Shown one piece after another: positions 52,290 to 62,016 of a DNA stretch of 64,000 nucleotides; position 1 is the stretch's first letter; each line of letters opens with the position of its first letter. Under the pieces are notes generated by a model. The model was not told the DNA's origin, ran no database searches, and saw only the letters and a list, made by a program, of their open reading frames with translations. The stretch lies in assembly GCF_001889605.1 (NCBI RefSeq), contig NZ_CP018171.1, positions 2,006,501-2,070,500 on the forward strand. The letters are read 5' to 3'. The translations under genes were made by a program, and so were the position numbers. The stretch is from Aquibium oceanicum (GTDB taxonomy: Bacteria > Pseudomonadota > Alphaproteobacteria > Rhizobiales > Rhizobiaceae).

Positions 52290-53177
52290 TCAGTGCGCCT
52301 TGCGCTCCGCGTCGGTGACGAAACCGGCGATGATGTCGGGGAGGTCGCCGGTCTCCAGGAGCGGCGCGTGGCCCTGGCCCTCCACCGTCACCGTCTTCAG
52401 GTCGGGGTGGCGGCGTTCCATCTCCTTCAGCGTGTCGGCCGAGAGCAGTTTCGAATTGGCGCCACGGATCGCCAGCATCGGCACCTTGGTGAGGCCGTGG
52501 AACTGCGCCCAGAGTTCCGGTAGCGGCTTGTTGAAATCGATGCTGGTGATCGTCTTCAGGAGCGCCGGATCGTAGTCGGGGACAAGCGCGCCGTTTTCCT
52601 CGCGATAATTGGCGCGCACCTGCCGCTCCCAGTCCGCCTCGCCAAGCGCGGAAAAGGCCTGTCCGTGGGCGCTGCGCTGGATGGCGATCGCCTCCGGCAC
52701 GTCGGCGGGTTTCGGCGCGCGTTCGAGGTAGGAGCGGATCTGCGCCAGTCCGGCGCCGTCGAGGCGGGGCCCGACGTCGTTGAGCACGACGCCCTTCAGA
52801 ATGCCCGGCCGCGTCGCGGCCAGCACGTGGATGATCATCCCGCCGCGCGACGTGCCGACGAAGACGCCGTGCTCGATCCCCATGGCGGTCAGTCCGGCCA
52901 GCACGTCCGCCGCCTCGGTCCTGACGTCGTAGTTGCGCCAGTCCGCGTCCCGGTCGGATTCGCCGCGCCCGCGATAGTCGAAGGCGACGACCTTGCGGCC
53001 GGTCTCGCCCTGCCGCGAGAGATGGAGCGCGAGTTCGTGGAAGTCGCGGGCGTTGCGCGTCAGTCCGGGCAGGCAGATCACCGGCAATCCGCCGGCATCG
53101 CCGTAGATGCGCGCATGCAGCCGCAGCGCGTCCGAGGAGGTGTAGAAGAAGTCCCGGTAACCATCCGTCTCGCTCAA
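52290..53177 (-). CDS. Alpha/beta hydrolase
   Basis: 295-aa alpha/beta hydrolase with LPGLTRNARDF oxyanion region, GTSRGG elbow (Ser110), and a C-terminal His in GQGHAPLLE. No lid domain suggests a particular substrate. First core gene to the right of the tRNA; nothing links it to the island. Confidence 0.9.
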   Translation of the reverse strand: MSETDGYRDFFYTSSDALRLHARIYGDAGGLPVICLPGLTRNARDFHELALHLSRQGETGRKVVAFDYRGRGESDRDADWRNYDVRTEAADVLAGLTAMGIEHGVFVGTSRGGMIIHVLAATRPGILKGVVLNDVGPRLDGAGLAQIRSYLERAPKPADVPEAIAIQRSAHGQAFSALGEADWERQVRANYREENGALVPDYDPALLKTITSIDFNKPLPELWAQFHGLTKVPMLAIRGANSKLLSADTLKEMERRHPDLKTVTVEGQGHAPLLETGDLPDIIAGFVTDAERKAH

Positions 53178-53258
53178 GCCGTGCCTCCGCTCGGCCGGCC
53201 GCGCCGGTCCGATGTCTCAGGGGAGGGGACCGTAGCGTCGCCTCCCGCCGAAGGCAAT

Positions 53259-55376
53259 TCAGCGTCCCTGTACCAGGTCCCCCGCGATGTCGACGCGGCC
53301 GGTCAGGCGCATCTTGTAGACCTGGTAGTTCTCCATCACGCGCTGAACGTAGTTGCGCGTCTCGGTGTAGGGGATGCGCTCGATCCAGTCGACGACCTCT
53401 TCGATCGGCTTGCCGCGCGGATCGCCGTAGCGCTCCGCCCATTCGCGCGCCCGGCTCGGCCCGGCATTGTAGCCCGCGAAGGTGAGCACGTAGGAGCCGT
53501 CGAAACGACCGAGCTGCTGGCCGAGGAAGGCGGCGCCCAGCGTGGCGTTGTAGCCGGCGTCGCTCGTCAGCTTTTCGCTGGAATAGGCGAGCCCCTCGTG
53601 CCTGGCCATCTCCCGGGCCGTGCCGGGCAGCAGCTGCAGCAGCCCGCGCGCGCCGGCGCCCGAAACCGCGGTCGCGCGGAACTCGCTCTCCTGGCGCGCC
53701 ACGGCGTAGGCGAGCGCCTTTCCAGCGCTCTCGATCTTCGCCGTCTCGGGAATGGCCCCCACCGGGTGAGCCAGCGCGCCGATGTCGATGCCGCGCAGCA
53801 CCGCCGCCTTGCCGACCTTTAGAGCGAGATAATGGTCCTCGCGCGCCTCGGCCATCTGCGACAGCATCGCCAGTTCTCCGGCACTGGCGAGTTCGTCGGC
53901 GAGCGCGCGATAGAGGATGTCGGCGCGCCGGGTGTCACCGATCTCCTCGAGGCGGCGGATGGCTGCGACCGCCTCGCGGTTGGTGAAGGCCGCCCTGTTC
54001 CGGATCGACGGCTCGGGATGGCCGGCGAACACCGTGTCACGGCCGAGTTCTGCCGCCGCGAGCTGGCCGTAGAAGGCGGTCCCATGCGCGGCAGCCTTTT
54101 CGTAGTAGGTCTTGGCGTCCCCCGGGCCGCCCGCCTCGGCGGCGCGCGCCAGCCAGTAATAGCCGCGCGACTGCGAGATCGCACCAGATGTGATCTCCGG
54201 AATCTTCGCGAAATGCGCATGCGCCTTTTTCGGATCGTCGAGGAAGCGCAGGGCATACCAGCCCGCGTGGAATTCGGCGTCGGCCGCAGGGCCGGGGCTT
54301 TCCGCGGCATGTGCGGCGGCGATCTCGTAGGCGAGTTCCGGCTTGCCGATATCAAGCAGTTCGCGCGACAGGACGCGGCGCTCCACCCACCAGGTGTCGG
54401 GATCGACCAAGGCTGCGGCATCCGTCGAGGCGCCGAGCACCAGTCCGGCGGCTTCCGAAAAGCGACCGGCGCGGCGCATATATTTTGCCTTGGCGTAGAT
54501 GTAGGCGTCCGAGCGCTGGTCCGCGGGCACGTCGTCGAACAGTTTGCCGGCGTCCTTGCCGCCGCGGATGAACGCGCCCCAGGCTTGCGCCAGTTCCTCG
54601 GCCCCGGCGAGCCCCGCCACGCGCATGGCCGAGTTCACGCGTTCGTCGTAGAGCATCTGCTCCATCCGTCGGCGATGCGCCTCGACGGGCAGAATGTCGC
54701 CGAATTCCTTGAGGATCGCGCGCTCCTCGCCGGCATCGAGCTTCTCCGAAGCCCAGAAGCGCGCGATCGTCTCCCGCGCCTTCTCCACCTCGCCGACCTC
54801 CAGATAGGCACGGGTAAGCAGCACCGTGCCCTCCCGCGTCTGCGGAAGCGTGCCCTCGAACGCCTTCACGACGCGTTCCGCATCCGGCTTCTCGCGTGCC
54901 ACGGCGCGTTCGCTGTTGCGGCGAAAAACCGAATCCCCGGGCCAGCCGGCCAGCTCGTTGGCGGCACGAGCGATCTCTTCGCTTGAAACCTCGCCATACC
55001 CGCCCAGCGCCAGCGACCATGTCAGGATGCGCCGGTCGAGCGAGCCGTCCGGCAGTCCGTCTCGCACTGCCTTCGCCGCGATGACGTCGCCATTCGACAG
55101 CGCGTCCAGTCCGATCGTCAGCGGTTCGACCGGGAGCTCGGGCGCTTCCGTCTCGACGCCTGCCTCCGCCCCCACGTCCCCCTCCGCCTGCGCGAGCGCG
55201 TTCGTCGTGGCGGACGTATCGACGTCGGGCTGCGCCTGTACCGACGGTCGCGGCTCGGGAATGGGAGCGCCCTTGCGGGGAAGCTCCACCTTCGCCGCGG
55301 CGGAGCCCGCCAGCAGCGCCAGGCACAGCATCGCGACCGGGGCCCGTGCCGTGAAGGTTTTCAACCGCAAGATCAT
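53259..55376 (-). CDS. Soluble lytic murein transglycosylase
   Basis: 705-aa periplasmic transglycosylase that cleaves peptidoglycan. Signal peptide at the N-terminus (ARAPVAMLCLALLAGSAAAK), a Pro-rich linker, a long helical superhelix like Slt70, and a C-terminal SLT domain with catalytic Glu563 (QESEF), SGAGARGLLQLLPGTA and TFAGYNAGPSRAREW. ATG 55376 is chosen for the signal peptide; the open frame continues upstream across dapA antisense. Confidence 0.94.
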   Translation of the reverse strand: MILRLKTFTARAPVAMLCLALLAGSAAAKVELPRKGAPIPEPRPSVQAQPDVDTSATTNALAQAEGDVGAEAGVETEAPELPVEPLTIGLDALSNGDVIAAKAVRDGLPDGSLDRRILTWSLALGGYGEVSSEEIARAANELAGWPGDSVFRRNSERAVAREKPDAERVVKAFEGTLPQTREGTVLLTRAYLEVGEVEKARETIARFWASEKLDAGEERAILKEFGDILPVEAHRRRMEQMLYDERVNSAMRVAGLAGAEELAQAWGAFIRGGKDAGKLFDDVPADQRSDAYIYAKAKYMRRAGRFSEAAGLVLGASTDAAALVDPDTWWVERRVLSRELLDIGKPELAYEIAAAHAAESPGPAADAEFHAGWYALRFLDDPKKAHAHFAKIPEITSGAISQSRGYYWLARAAEAGGPGDAKTYYEKAAAHGTAFYGQLAAAELGRDTVFAGHPEPSIRNRAAFTNREAVAAIRRLEEIGDTRRADILYRALADELASAGELAMLSQMAEAREDHYLALKVGKAAVLRGIDIGALAHPVGAIPETAKIESAGKALAYAVARQESEFRATAVSGAGARGLLQLLPGTAREMARHEGLAYSSEKLTSDAGYNATLGAAFLGQQLGRFDGSYVLTFAGYNAGPSRAREWAERYGDPRGKPIEEVVDWIERIPYTETRNYVQRVMENYQVYKMRLTGRVDIAGDLVQGR

Positions 55377-55604
55377 CAGGTTTCCCGAATCAATCCGCCA
55401 TGCTCGAAGTAGGCCACCAAAAGGATAACGCGTCTTGAACGGCCGGTTTCCATGTCGGTTGCCGCCCCGGCGCGCAATGCGAGCCGCGCCGCTCTGTTGC
55501 CGGGCGGAGCGGCTGCGCCTATGGTGCGCGGCCTTGCAATCGGCTATGGAGCCGTGCCCTGCGGCCTGGTTCCGCGTTTCTTGCCTACGGAGTTCGTCAG
55601 AAAA
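55377..55604. other. Divergent intergenic region, transglycosylase / dapA
   Basis: 228 bp, no gene supported; an open frame joined to dapA runs through it but lacks a ribosome site. Promoters of both genes are expected here. Confidence 0.5.
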
Positions 55605-56486
55605 ATGTTCAGAGGCTCGTTCACCGCTCTCGTGACACCCTTCCAGCGGGATGGCAGCTTCGACGAGAAAGCCTTCAAGGCCTTCGTGGAGTGGCAGATC
55701 GGGGAAGGCTCGAACGGCGTCGTGCCGGTCGGCACCACCGGCGAGTCGCCCACGCTCTCGCACGACGAGCACCGGAAGGTCGTGAAGGCCTGCATCGAGG
55801 TGGCGAAGGGCAAGGTCCCCGTTATCGCCGGCGCTGGCTCCAACAACACGGCGGAGGCCGTCTCCCTGGCCCGCTTCGCTGAAGAGGCCGGCGCCGACGC
55901 CCTGCTGGTGGTCACCCCCTACTACAACAAGCCGACCCAGCGCGGGCTCTACGAGCATTTCGCAACCGTCGCCCGCTCGACCAGCCTTCCGATCTTCATC
56001 TACAACATCCCGCCACGCTCGGTCATCGACATGACGCCGGAGACGATGGGCCGCCTGGCGAGCGACTTTTCCAACATCGTTGGCGTCAAGGATGCCACGG
56101 GCAAGGTCGAGCGCGTGTCCGAGCAGCGCATCACCTGCGGCACGGATTTCATCCAGCTGTCGGGCGAGGACGCCTCGGCGCTCGGCTTCAACGCCCATGG
56201 CGGCGTCGGCGCCATCTCGGTCACGTCGAACGTCGCGCCGCGGCTCTGCGCCGAGTTCCAGGAGGCGACGCTTTCCGGCGACGGTGCCAGGGCGCTCGAA
56301 TTGCAGGACCGGCTGATGCCGCTGCACAAGGCGATCTTCATCGAGCCGGGCGTGTCGGGCGCCAAGTATGCCCTGTCGCGGCTCGGCCGGGCCGAAAACG
56401 TCGTTCGTTCGCCGCTGGTTACCGTCGAGGAAGCCACCGCCGCGAAGATCGATGCGGCGATGAAACACGCCGGCCTCTTGAACTGA
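55605..56486 (+). CDS. dapA: 4-hydroxy-tetrahydrodipicolinate synthase
   Basis: 293-aa class I aldolase condensing pyruvate with aspartate semialdehyde in the lysine/diaminopimelate pathway. Schiff-base Lys162 (GVKDATGK), Tyr133 (FIYNIPPRS) with Arg138, and Thr44-Thr45 (GTTGESPTL) are all in place. ATG 55605 gives the standard N-terminus [13 protein letters not shown]. Confidence 0.97.
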   Translation: MFRGSFTALVTPFQRDGSFDEKAFKAFVEWQIGEGSNGVVPVGTTGESPTLSHDEHRKVVKACIEVAKGKVPVIAGAGSNNTAEAVSLARFAEEAGADALLVVTPYYNKPTQRGLYEHFATVARSTSLPIFIYNIPPRSVIDMTPETMGRLASDFSNIVGVKDATGKVERVSEQRITCGTDFIQLSGEDASALGFNAHGGVGAISVTSNVAPRLCAEFQEATLSGDGARALELQDRLMPLHKAIFIEPGVSGAKYALSRLGRAENVVRSPLVTVEEATAAKIDAAMKHAGLLN

Positions 56487-56511
56487 CGCGTCGAAGACGC
56501 ATTTCTCACCC

Positions 56512-56991
56512 ATGGTACAGGTCAAGAAAGCCGATCCGAACAACCGCACCGTTGCCGAGAACCGCAAGGCCCGCTTCTCCTACGAGATCCTCGACACGCT
56601 CGAGACGGGCCTCGTGCTCACCGGCACGGAAGTGAAGTCGTTGCGTCAGGGGCAGGCCAACATTGCGGAAAGCTACGCGTCCAACGAGGGCGGCGAGATC
56701 TGGCTGATCAACTCCTACCTTCCGGAGTATCTCCAGGCCAACCGCTTCAACCACGAGCCGCGCCGCCGCCGCAAGCTGCTGGTCAACAAGCGCGAGATGG
56801 CCAAGCTCGCCCAGGCCGTCGACCGCGAGGGCATGACCATGGTGCCGCTCAAGATATACTTCAACGACCAGGGCAGGGCCAAGCTTCTGCTCGGCGTCGC
56901 GCGTGGCAAGAAGCTGCACGACAAGCGCCAGACGGAAAAGGCGCGCGACTGGGCACGCGAGAAGGGCCGGCTCCTGAAGGAACGGGGCTAG
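56512..56991 (+). CDS. smpB: SsrA-binding protein
   Basis: 159-aa tmRNA partner in ribosome rescue: [34 protein letters not shown], and the basic tail ending [16 protein letters not shown]. Follows dapA by 25 bases, the usual alphaproteobacterial order. Confidence 0.97.
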   Translation: MVQVKKADPNNRTVAENRKARFSYEILDTLETGLVLTGTEVKSLRQGQANIAESYASNEGGEIWLINSYLPEYLQANRFNHEPRRRRKLLVNKREMAKLAQAVDREGMTMVPLKIYFNDQGRAKLLLGVARGKKLHDKRQTEKARDWAREKGRLLKERG

Positions 56992-57051
56992 GCGAGGGAC
57001 TCCCGTCTCGTCGTGAATATCGGTCGATAAAGCTCCCCGGGAGGCGCGACG

Positions 57052-57480
57052 ATGTCCGATCCGCACGACCTTCGGCGTTTCGTCCAGGCGCAGGAGCCGG
57101 TCTATGCCGACGTGCTCGCCGAGCTTCGCGACGGCCGCAAACGCAGCCACTGGATGTGGTTCGTCTTTCCGCAGGTCGCGGGCCTTGGGTCGAGCGGCAT
57201 GGCGCGGCGCTACGCCATCGGCTCCTTGGATGAGGCGAAGGCCTATCTCGCCGATCCGGTGCTCGGCGACAGGCTGGTCGAATGCACGACGTTGGTCCTC
57301 GCGTGGCCGGACCGCCCCCTGCATGACATCTTCGGCTCGCCCGACGACATGAAGTTCTGCTCTTCAATGACGCTATTCGCGCAGGCGGCGGGGCCGGGAT
57401 CGGTGTTTGGGACGGCGCTGGACACATTTTGCGACGGCCCGGACCGGCGAACCCTGCAGATCCTTGGCGAACAGGATTGA
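57052..57480 (+). CDS. DUF1810 family protein
   Basis: 142 aa, full length for the family: DLRRFVQAQEPVYADVLAEL at the start, GRKRSHWMWFVFPQ and LGSSGMARRYAIGSLDEAKA. Function unestablished. GGGAGG is upstream of the ATG. Confidence 0.92.
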   Translation: MSDPHDLRRFVQAQEPVYADVLAELRDGRKRSHWMWFVFPQVAGLGSSGMARRYAIGSLDEAKAYLADPVLGDRLVECTTLVLAWPDRPLHDIFGSPDDMKFCSSMTLFAQAAGPGSVFGTALDTFCDGPDRRTLQILGEQD

Positions 57481-57493
57481 GGCGAATTCCGTC

Positions 57494-58030
57494 TCAGGAA
57501 TTGCCAGCCGCCACGGGCGTCTCGACGCAGTCGTAGTAGCCCCGGTATCCGGCACGCAGGCTGTCGCCGATCTCAAAGATAGCGGTCGCTTCGCGCTGCC
57601 CGTCGTCGGCGCCTTCCAGCGGCGCGAGCGTCATGCGGATGGGCTCGGCGGCCAGGACAATGCTCGCGTCGGCGGTCTCCGCTCGAAGCAGGACCAGATC
57701 GCCGTTCAGCTTGATGACCGCGTCGCCTTCCCCTGCCGGCCCGTCATCGATCGCTACGATGGGCCGGCTCGAGCTCGTGTAGCGGAACAGGCATGTCGGG
57801 CCCGCCCCGAGCACCTCGGCGATCTCGGCATCGTTCATGCGCGCCGGATCGAGCGTCGGGATGTGCGCGCCTTCCAGCACCTCAGCCGCCGGCAGGATGC
57901 GCGCGACGGCGGAACCGCGCCCCTGGTCGAGTTCGTCGTCTTGCGCATTGGCATCGCTGCAGCCGGAAAGCAGCGCCACCAACGCCAGCGCGGCAGCTGA
58001 TCCGCTCAGGAGGTTTCGGATACGCATCAT
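57494..58030 (-). CDS. Putative lipoprotein, function unknown
   Basis: 178 aa with an N-terminal signal and lipobox LLSGC, so a lipid-anchored periplasmic protein. The mature part contains CLFRYTSSSRPIVAIDDG and a C-terminal YYDCVETP; no domain recognised. Its start overlaps the stop of the DUF305 gene. Confidence 0.8.
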   Translation of the reverse strand: MMRIRNLLSGSAAALALVALLSGCSDANAQDDELDQGRGSAVARILPAAEVLEGAHIPTLDPARMNDAEIAEVLGAGPTCLFRYTSSSRPIVAIDDGPAGEGDAVIKLNGDLVLLRAETADASIVLAAEPIRMTLAPLEGADDGQREATAIFEIGDSLRAGYRGYYDCVETPVAAGNS

Positions 58031-58482
58031 CAGTCGCGCTCCTGCAGATCGTTGATGAGATATTTCATTTCGGAAATCTCGCGCTCCTGGGCGGCAATGA
58101 TCTCGTCCGCCAGCTTCCTGACACGCGGATCGGAAATCTGTGCGCGCTTGCTGGTCATGATGGCGATCGAGTGATGCGGAATCATCGCGCTCATGTAATC
58201 GACATCGTCCACCGTCACCTGGCTGCGCACGAGCCAGAGCGAACCCGCGAAAACGACGATCGCGCCGGCGAAGATCGCCATGTTGAGCCGCATGTTCTTG
58301 TACATGCCCATCATGAAGGCGAGCATGATGAAAGCCATGGTGGCGCCCATCAGCAGTGCCATCCAGGCCCGCGTCTCACTCCAGAAGATATGCTCGACTG
58401 CATACGTGTTGAGGTACATCAGGCCGAACATGACCACGGTGGAGGTGGCGATCATCGCGGCGAAGCGCCAGTAGGACATCAC
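58030..58482 (-). CDS. DUF305-family membrane protein
   Basis: 150 aa with about three N-terminal transmembrane helices, then the DUF305 motif DYMSAMIPHHSIAIMTSKRAQISD. DUF305 proteins are often found with copper or metal genes; the His-Met-rich motif could bind metal. Overlaps both neighbours, so part of a three-gene unit. Confidence 0.88.
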   Translation of the reverse strand: MMSYWRFAAMIATSTVVMFGLMYLNTYAVEHIFWSETRAWMALLMGATMAFIMLAFMMGMYKNMRLNMAIFAGAIVVFAGSLWLVRSQVTVDDVDYMSAMIPHHSIAIMTSKRAQISDPRVRKLADEIIAAQEREISEMKYLINDLQERD

Positions 58483-58682
58483 TCGTCTCCCGCTGTCTCG
58501 AAAAGGACGGCCGGTTTCGCGTCGCGGCCTTCATAGGGGTGGTGGCGTTTGCCGCCGGCGGCGGTACGCGGCGCAGGCGACATGGCGGAAAGCTTGTTCA
58601 CGAAGGCCGCAATTCCCCGCAGCGTCTTCTCGTCGTGCTCGGGTCCGAACGATAGGATCCCGGTTTTGCTCGATAGTTCCAT
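58479..58682 (-). CDS. Short protein resembling a cytochrome c C-terminus
   Basis: 67 aa. TLRGIAAFVNKLSAMSPAP looks like the last helix of class I cytochromes c, but there is no CxxCH haem motif. Either a truncated cytochrome or a chance likeness. It overlaps the DUF305 start by ATGA, which supports real translation. Confidence 0.5.
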   Translation of the reverse strand: MELSSKTGILSFGPEHDEKTLRGIAAFVNKLSAMSPAPRTAAGGKRHHPYEGRDAKPAVLFETAGDE

Positions 58683-58748
58683 GCCATTCCTTCTTGGCCG
58701 CCCAACTGGCGCGGCGAATGAATGTTCCAGATGGCCCGGAGGCGGGCC

Positions 58749-59186
58749 TTAGAGGCCGGACACGGCGACCGCGAGCAGGACGTAGCGGCCGACCTTCGCG
58801 ATGGTGACCAGGAGGAGGAAGCTCCACAGCGGTTCCCGCAACACGCCGGCGACGATCGTCAGCGGATCGCCGATGAACGGCGCCCAGCTCAGCAACAGCG
58901 TCCATCGGCCGTACCTTCGGTACCAGGCGGAAGCCTGGTCGAGTGTCCTGTCACCGGCGGGAAACCACTTCCGGTCTCTGAACCGCTCCAAGCCGCGCCC
59001 GAGCAGCCAGTTGACAAGGGAACCGAGCACGTTGCCGACGCTTGCGACCGCAACGAGCGCCATTGTCGGCTGGTTCCCCAGCGCGATCAGCCCCGCGAGT
59101 GCTGCCTCGGATTGCGCCGGGAATATCGTTGCCGCCGCGAACGCCAGCCCGAACAGGCCGGCGTAGACCGCAAGATCACTCGGCAA
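58749..59186 (-). CDS. YqaA family (DedA/SNARE-associated) membrane protein
   Basis: 145-aa inner-membrane protein with four or so helices; SVGNVLGSLVNWLLGRG and LLLSWAPFIGDPLTIVAGVLRE are the family's marks. Probable lipid-scramblase-type fold, function unknown. Confidence 0.88.
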   Translation of the reverse strand: MPSDLAVYAGLFGLAFAAATIFPAQSEAALAGLIALGNQPTMALVAVASVGNVLGSLVNWLLGRGLERFRDRKWFPAGDRTLDQASAWYRRYGRWTLLLSWAPFIGDPLTIVAGVLREPLWSFLLLVTIAKVGRYVLLAVAVSGL

Positions 59187-59198
59187 GACGGCGGCCCG

Positions 59199-59657
59199 TT
59201 AGCGATAGCTTGCGAAGACCTCGGTCGTCCCGTCGCGGCGCACCAGCAGCACGTCGTAGGGATCGGCGTCGGGCCCGGCTTCGCCCATGCCCGGCGATCC
59301 GTACGGCATGTCGGGAACGCTCAAGCCGATTGCGTCCGGTCGCTCGTCGAGCAGGCGCTTCACCTCTCGCGCCGGCACGTGACCTTCCACGACGTAGCCG
59401 TCGATGAAGGCGGTGTGGCAGGAGGTCTGCCCGGACTTCAGCCCCGCCTTCGTCTTGGCGGCCATGAGGTCGGCGATCGGAAGATTTTCCATCGAAACGG
59501 CGAATCCGTGCTCCTCCATGTGTTCGCCCCAGGCGAGACAGCAGCCGCAGGACTCGGACCGGAAGACCTCTATCGCCTGCGCCGCATGTGCGACGCCGAC
59601 CAGTGTCGTAAGCGCGGCGACCAGCGTCCCGCGCAGATATGCCGTTTTCGAATTCAT
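59199..59657 (-). CDS. DUF411 metal-binding periplasmic protein
   Basis: 152 aa: signal peptide (LVAALTTLVGVAHAAQA), then the DUF411 Cys cluster CGCC (Cys37, 39, 40) in a thioredoxin-like start and Cys80 in GQTSCHTAFIDGYVVEGHVP. Linked to copper handling in other bacteria. AAGGAA precedes ATG 59657. Confidence 0.9.
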   Translation of the reverse strand: MNSKTAYLRGTLVAALTTLVGVAHAAQAIEVFRSESCGCCLAWGEHMEEHGFAVSMENLPIADLMAAKTKAGLKSGQTSCHTAFIDGYVVEGHVPAREVKRLLDERPDAIGLSVPDMPYGSPGMGEAGPDADPYDVLLVRRDGTTEVFASYR

Positions 59658-59706
59658 GGGATGTTCCTTTCCGGGCGTGCGCGGCAGCATCGGCGCGAAA
59701 CCATGT

Positions 59707-59835
59707 TCAGCGGAAGAACACGTATTTCACGAGCGCGGCAATGATCAGGACCAGGAGCGCCAGCAGGAGCAGCCCCCACCATCCCATGCCCCACATCATG
59801 CCGTCCGACATCATCGTCTGATCCATCATCATCAT
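59707..59835 (-). CDS. Small Met-rich membrane peptide (42 aa)
   Basis: Starts with a run of Met codons (MMMMDQTMMSDGMMWGMGWW), then one hydrophobic helix (GLLLLALLVLIIAALVKYVF) and a stop. Start uncertain among the four ATGs 59826-59835. Met-rich N-termini with a single helix occur in copper-associated small proteins, and the DUF411 and DUF305 genes are adjacent. Confidence 0.6.
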   Translation of the reverse strand: MMMMDQTMMSDGMMWGMGWWGLLLLALLVLIIAALVKYVFFR

Positions 59836-59944
59836 CTACCTATGCTGTTGGCTTGGACCGAGCGATGGATACGATGGAGCTTCCGGCCACTGGAAGGTCA
59901 ATCCCTTTATCGACTGGAGAGAGGCGAAAGTCGCCGGACGGCTG

Positions 59945-61165
59945 CTAGTCCGTCCGGTGGAAGGCGAAACCGCCCAGCGGGCATCCCTCGGCCCCCGCCG
60001 CGAGCGCGAACCCGCCCGTCTGCGGCTTCACCGGGCAGCGCATGGGGAAGGTGGCATCCCCCGTCGCGCCGATCGCCTCGCTCAGCACCAGCTCGCCGTC
60101 GGTGACGTCGTAGCGTCCGGAGACGCCGCCCGTACTGTCCGAACGCTGCCCGATCTCGAACCTTCCGTCGTCGCCGAAGCGGGCGTCGAGCAGGATATCG
60201 GGTGTCTCGGTGGAAGTGCCCAGATAGGTCCCGGGATAGATGCCCGACGCCGTCGCCATCGCAGCCTCGCTGGCGGTGGTCTGCAACTCCGCGATGTGCT
60301 GTTCCAGCTCGGCGACCCTTTCGCTCCGTTCCGCGAGCGTGTCTGCCAGTTCCGTCACCTGCCCCTGGAGCTGCGCGCGCTGCTCTTCGGCTCGGGTGAT
60401 CTCGCCGGTCAGGCTCTCGCGGCGGTCGCGCAACTGACCGACGGCCGTGGAGGTTACGGTCCGCTCCTGCTCGAGCTGTCGGAGTTCCTGCCGCGCCGCC
60501 TGCGCCTGCTGCCGCAATTGGGCCTCCGCCTGCCGGGCTTCTTGGAGCCGTGACTCGGCGGCGGCGATCTCCTGCGAACTCGCGGCAGCCTCTTCGTTGA
60601 GCGTGGCGAGTGAATCGCGCAGTTCGCTTTCCTGGGAGCGTGCCTCTTCCAGGCGGCTGCCGACGTCGGCCAGTTCCTGGGTCGACTGCGCCACCAGTTC
60701 CCGGCGCCCTGCGATGTCCTCGTCGAGATCTTCCAACACCTGACGGTCCGAATCGAGTTGGCCCTGGATCGCCGACATCTCCTGGCGCAGCGAATCCGCG
60801 CTGCCGCGAAGCTGCTCAAGTTCCGAACTCTGCGTCTCGACCTCTTGCGCCAGGTCTGAGCGGCGATTCTGCAACGTCCCGATCTCGCCCGTCACGGTCT
60901 CGACCTGCGCGTTCAGCGTCTCCAGCGAATTCCCGGCCTGCTCCTGCTGCTCGATACGGGTTGCGAGGTCAGCGCGGGCGGCTTCGATTTCCGCGATGCG
61001 CACCTCGGTCTCGTTCTCGCGCGACGAAAACACGATCAGGTAGACGACGAGCAGGAACCAGCCCGCCACCGCCAGCGCCGCCAAGGTCAATGGGATGGGT
61101 CGCCGAAGCTCGTCCCGAAAGCTGTTCCACATGTCGTTCGCCCCGCTGGATCGTTGGTCTGTCAA
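59945..61165 (-). CDS. Membrane-anchored coiled-coil protein
   Basis: 406 aa: short cytoplasmic N-terminus, one transmembrane helix (about 26-47), a coiled coil of roughly 250 residues rich in Glu, Gln, Arg and Ala with heptads, and a C-terminal small domain ending CPLGGFAFHRTD. Function unknown; perhaps an envelope scaffold. Confidence 0.85.
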   Translation of the reverse strand: MTDQRSSGANDMWNSFRDELRRPIPLTLAALAVAGWFLLVVYLIVFSSRENETEVRIAEIEAARADLATRIEQQEQAGNSLETLNAQVETVTGEIGTLQNRRSDLAQEVETQSSELEQLRGSADSLRQEMSAIQGQLDSDRQVLEDLDEDIAGRRELVAQSTQELADVGSRLEEARSQESELRDSLATLNEEAAASSQEIAAAESRLQEARQAEAQLRQQAQAARQELRQLEQERTVTSTAVGQLRDRRESLTGEITRAEEQRAQLQGQVTELADTLAERSERVAELEQHIAELQTTASEAAMATASGIYPGTYLGTSTETPDILLDARFGDDGRFEIGQRSDSTGGVSGRYDVTDGELVLSEAIGATGDATFPMRCPVKPQTGGFALAAGAEGCPLGGFAFHRTD

Positions 61166-61201
61166 ATTGCCTGGTGTACATCTCGCCCGGCTAGCGCCGG
61201 A

Positions 61202-61399
61202 TCACTCTGCCGGAACGACGACCGTGGTGTCGTCGGCCGGAACGACGGTAGCGACCTCTCCGCCGCCCCACCAGCCGCCGAGCCAGGCGAGCAGGAGGAG
61301 GATCACGATCACCGCGATAACGATGCCGATCCAACGTCCCATTCCACCGCCCTTGCGGCCGGTCGGTGTCGTCACTTTCGGATCCCTGTAGTCAGCCAT
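61202..61399 (-). CDS. Small single-helix membrane protein
   Basis: 65 aa: polar N-terminus with TGRKGGG, one helix (WIGIVIAVIVILLLLAWLGG), acidic Val-rich tail. No family recognised. It lies 36 bases after the start side of the coiled-coil gene's neighbour and may be co-transcribed. Confidence 0.65.
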   Translation of the reverse strand: MADYRDPKVTTPTGRKGGGMGRWIGIVIAVIVILLLLAWLGGWWGGGEVATVVPADDTTVVVPAE

Positions 61400-61433
61400 G
61401 TGTCCGGTCCCGTCTCGCTTCCTGGTTCAGCTA

Positions 61434-61913
61434 TCAGATGGGTCGCGCCGCGGCGTCCCGGCGGTAGGATCGCAGGTAGGGATCCTCCTCCGCGGGATCG
61501 CGCTCCCATGAAAGTTCCGGGCGGCGCATGGTGCCCATGGCAGTGCTGTGGGGCACGATCGTCTCGGCGCGATACTCCTCGTCGCGTGCTGCGAGATTGC
61601 GTGCCTCCTCCTCGGGGCGACGCATGATCTCGCGCACCCGCGGCACCACGGAATCGTCGACGTCCGCCGAGACGACGTAGTCGCCGTTGCGCACGCTGTG
61701 CTGATAGGTCTTGAGATCGGCGTCGGGAAGCTGCAGGTCGCTCAGTTGATCGTAGAACCGATTGTCGTCCCGGGAGCCGCCGTCGCCGACCGGGGCGTCG
61801 CGGTCGGGTACAACGTGGACCGCGGAAGGAGAGACCCCCTCCTGTTCGAGTTCCTGCCGGACAAGAGCAGCGACCTGATGCGTTCGGTAGATGGCGGTAA
61901 CGTTCCGATGCAT
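61434..61913 (-). CDS. Conserved hypothetical, stress-protein-like
   Basis: 159 aa, soluble, acidic. The N-terminus MHRNVTAIYRTHQVAALVRQ and the valine-rich NGDYVVSADVDDSVVPRVRE recall the general stress protein 17M-like ferredoxin fold, where a pair of such units senses or stores. No catalytic motif. Confidence 0.65.
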   Translation of the reverse strand: MHRNVTAIYRTHQVAALVRQELEQEGVSPSAVHVVPDRDAPVGDGGSRDDNRFYDQLSDLQLPDADLKTYQHSVRNGDYVVSADVDDSVVPRVREIMRRPEEEARNLAARDEEYRAETIVPHSTAMGTMRRPELSWERDPAEEDPYLRSYRRDAAARPI

Positions 61914-62016
61914 GGCGCTCTCCGTTCGTTGGAAGACCAACACGGTCGAGCCGGTATTGTTCCTGAAGCGGACGGCCGGATCGGTCTGGACCGCTCCCGC
62001 CCGACTGGAGCGTCAC

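Noticed and set aside
53259-56567. 1100-codon frame covering the transglycosylase and the complement of dapA
   Set aside because: The signal peptide and family N-terminus start at 55376; upstream is the antisense of dapA.
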